From Lingula anatina (lineage: Eukaryota; Brachiopoda; Lingulata; Lingulida; Lingulidae), in the NCBI RefSeq assembly GCF_001039355.2, contig NW_019775934.1, positions 54,458 to 102,514 of the forward strand: a stretch of DNA of 48,057 nt, read 5' to 3'. The notes under the pieces were generated by a model that had not been told where the DNA came from, did not search any database, and saw nothing but the letters and a program-made list of their open reading frames with translations. Both the position numbers and the translations under genes were made by a program. This document shows, one piece after another, positions 46,485 through 48,057 of this stretch (positions are counted from its first letter, which is position 1; each line of letters opens with the position of its first letter).

Positions 46485-48057
46485 CTACAAGTACAAAGAA
46501 TGATGTCAGATAATATCAAAATCACTGTCAGTGAAAGGTTGCTACCTCTCTATCAACTCTATCCAGTATGATATTAGAGTATTTTAAAGCTGATCCCAAT
46601 ACTACAAAGTGGAATTGTAATTCACTTTTTGATACAGAAACAGGAATGATGGATAATAACTTGAACCATTCACAGTCTGTCACTTCAAAGCCAGCACATA
46701 TCCAGATCATGCAGGGATACTCTCAGGTATCCCAAGGTGAGTGGTGAGGCTGGGTAAAATGAGTTTGGGCTATTCCGGTTTAGACCAGCTCTGACACTGG
46801 GCTATACACTGTGTTTATCTCCAGTACAAAGAACTAATTATAATATTGTCTATATAATAGTAGCCAAATATATATTACTGCATACTGTGTATATGCATGC
46901 ACTTATGTAATCTATACTTATATTTACATGAAAGTAGTGGAACTCCTAGGAACTCCTTTGCATACCTTTAACTATAATGGTAAACATCTACATGTACAAA
47001 CTATAATAAGAACTTTGGGCTAGTTACTGAGCTCAAACATGGTACAGAGACTAGGGTGACAAATCTCATCTTTAGCAAATGAATGTTTCCTGCAGTTGTT
47101 TGCTAAAGTTGCTGGTGCATTTAGCATGCATGCACACACACACACACACATAAAGAGAACTCATCCAGCAATAAAAGTCAACTATTGAGCCTCATTAAAA
47201 AGGCCGGGGCTCTCACAGCTCATGCTTTAAGTGTGTCAGCAACATTTCCATGCAGTTTCAAACTGGCAAACTTTCTTACCTAAAATCTACACATAAGAAT
47301 AGATAAGGCCTTTAAGTCTCCAATGTTTTTAGTCAATTGCATTCTAAACTTAAAGGCTTCTGACAAACTATTAATTAGAAAAAAATAAGTTTTTAGTTCC
47401 TTCCTTGAAGTTTTGGAAAAAATGCGAAAACTTATGGTCCATAAGTATCCTAAAATACCATTTATGCCCCTTTTAGCCTGCAAAAATTTCGTATAACATC
47501 TTTTGAACACTTGTCTCTACAAACATGCCCCTTACATTTTACACATGCCAAAGTGAAGCTTAACATAATGTTTTGAACTTTATTCTGATCGTGAACAGTA
47601 TTTGCCTGATGACTTATCCCACATGAGTTATGTTGAAAATACAAGGAAAACAGAAAAAAAGGCAAATGTGAAGGCCATAATCTTAACCTGTTTACTAGAT
47701 ACTAACCATATGACAGCAGCACTTAATAAGTGGTATCTTATAACTCCAGCAACCCTGCTGGATTTCATGTACCAGGTGGTACGTTTCCAGTTAAAGAAGT
47801 TAAGGATGACAGATAAGCTGATTCTGACATGGACTAAGATAAATTATATATTCAACCCAAATCCCCTCCCCCTCCCCACCCCCCCAAAAAAAAGGAAAAA
47901 AAAAGAAAATATAAACAAACAAACAAGAAATGTGCATTTGGCAATTGTGCAAAACTGAAGTGCCAGTAGCTGTTACCATTACACTTATATTTAGGGACAT
48001 AAGTCTCATACACACACACACTTAGGAAATAACCATAATATATTTTCTTTGAAGAAT
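46485..48057. other. upstream flank or first intron of the SLC6 gene
   Basis: No further transporter exon was recognised. The acceptor at 46484 implies an upstream exon, which may lie here unrecognised or beyond the window. It contains a CA microsatellite (47133-47150). Confidence 0.5.
47133..47150. repeat. (CA)n microsatellite
   Basis: Nine CA units. Confidence 0.9.

Noticed and set aside
1-48057. tRNA, rRNA and CRISPR signals
   Set aside because: No B-box-like GGTTCRANNCC with a matching A box, no rRNA-like stretch and no spaced direct-repeat array was found by eye. The GGTTCGAG in the 38-kb element lacks the rest of a tRNA.

Overview
This is a stretch of animal nuclear DNA. Genes are broken into exons with GT-AG introns, coding density is low, and microsatellites and short terminal-inverted-repeat elements are abundant. 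Gene content (glycine-type SLC6 transporter, chondroitin sulfate synthase, an LRR-Roc-COR protein ending in a CARD, a lamprey-VLR-like LRR receptor) and the repeat types point to a non-vertebrate animal, probably marine (for example cephalochordate, echinoderm, hemichordate or lophotrochozoan). The species cannot be fixed from the sequence alone.

Layout: (1) 1-2.9 kb has no gene. (2) 2979-4801, minus strand, is the large last exon of a chondroitin sulfate synthase; its 5' exons are not recognisable in the window. (3) 7748-8923, minus strand, is an intronless reading frame for a secreted or membrane LRR protein, with a 5'UTR splice acceptor just upstream. (4) About 9-30 kb holds no protein gene I can support, but it carries several families of short non-autonomous elements, palindromes, microsatellites, a G-rich stretch with a 22-base assembly gap, and one candidate minus-strand promoter plus 5'UTR exon near 26.3-26.5 kb. 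(5) 30163-33330, plus strand, is a two-exon LRR-Roc-COR-CARD gene whose LRR region is interrupted by one in-frame TAA. (6) 34438-35010, plus strand, is a two-exon gene for an 80-residue secreted cysteine-rich peptide that I do not recognise. (7) 37793-46484, minus strand, is a 13-exon SLC6 glycine-type transporter, complete except for the extreme N-terminus; all intron phases agree.

Three of the five genes (LRR ectodomain receptor, LRR-Roc-COR-CARD, small cysteine-rich secreted peptide) have features often seen in innate immunity, and the last two are neighbours on the same strand 1.1 kb apart. That functional link is inference. The transporter and the chondroitin synthase are ordinary housekeeping or neural genes. 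The most interesting objects are the Roc-COR-CARD fusion with its lone stop codon, the novel cysteine-rich peptide beside it, and the repeat families that recur across the window, including inside transporter introns.
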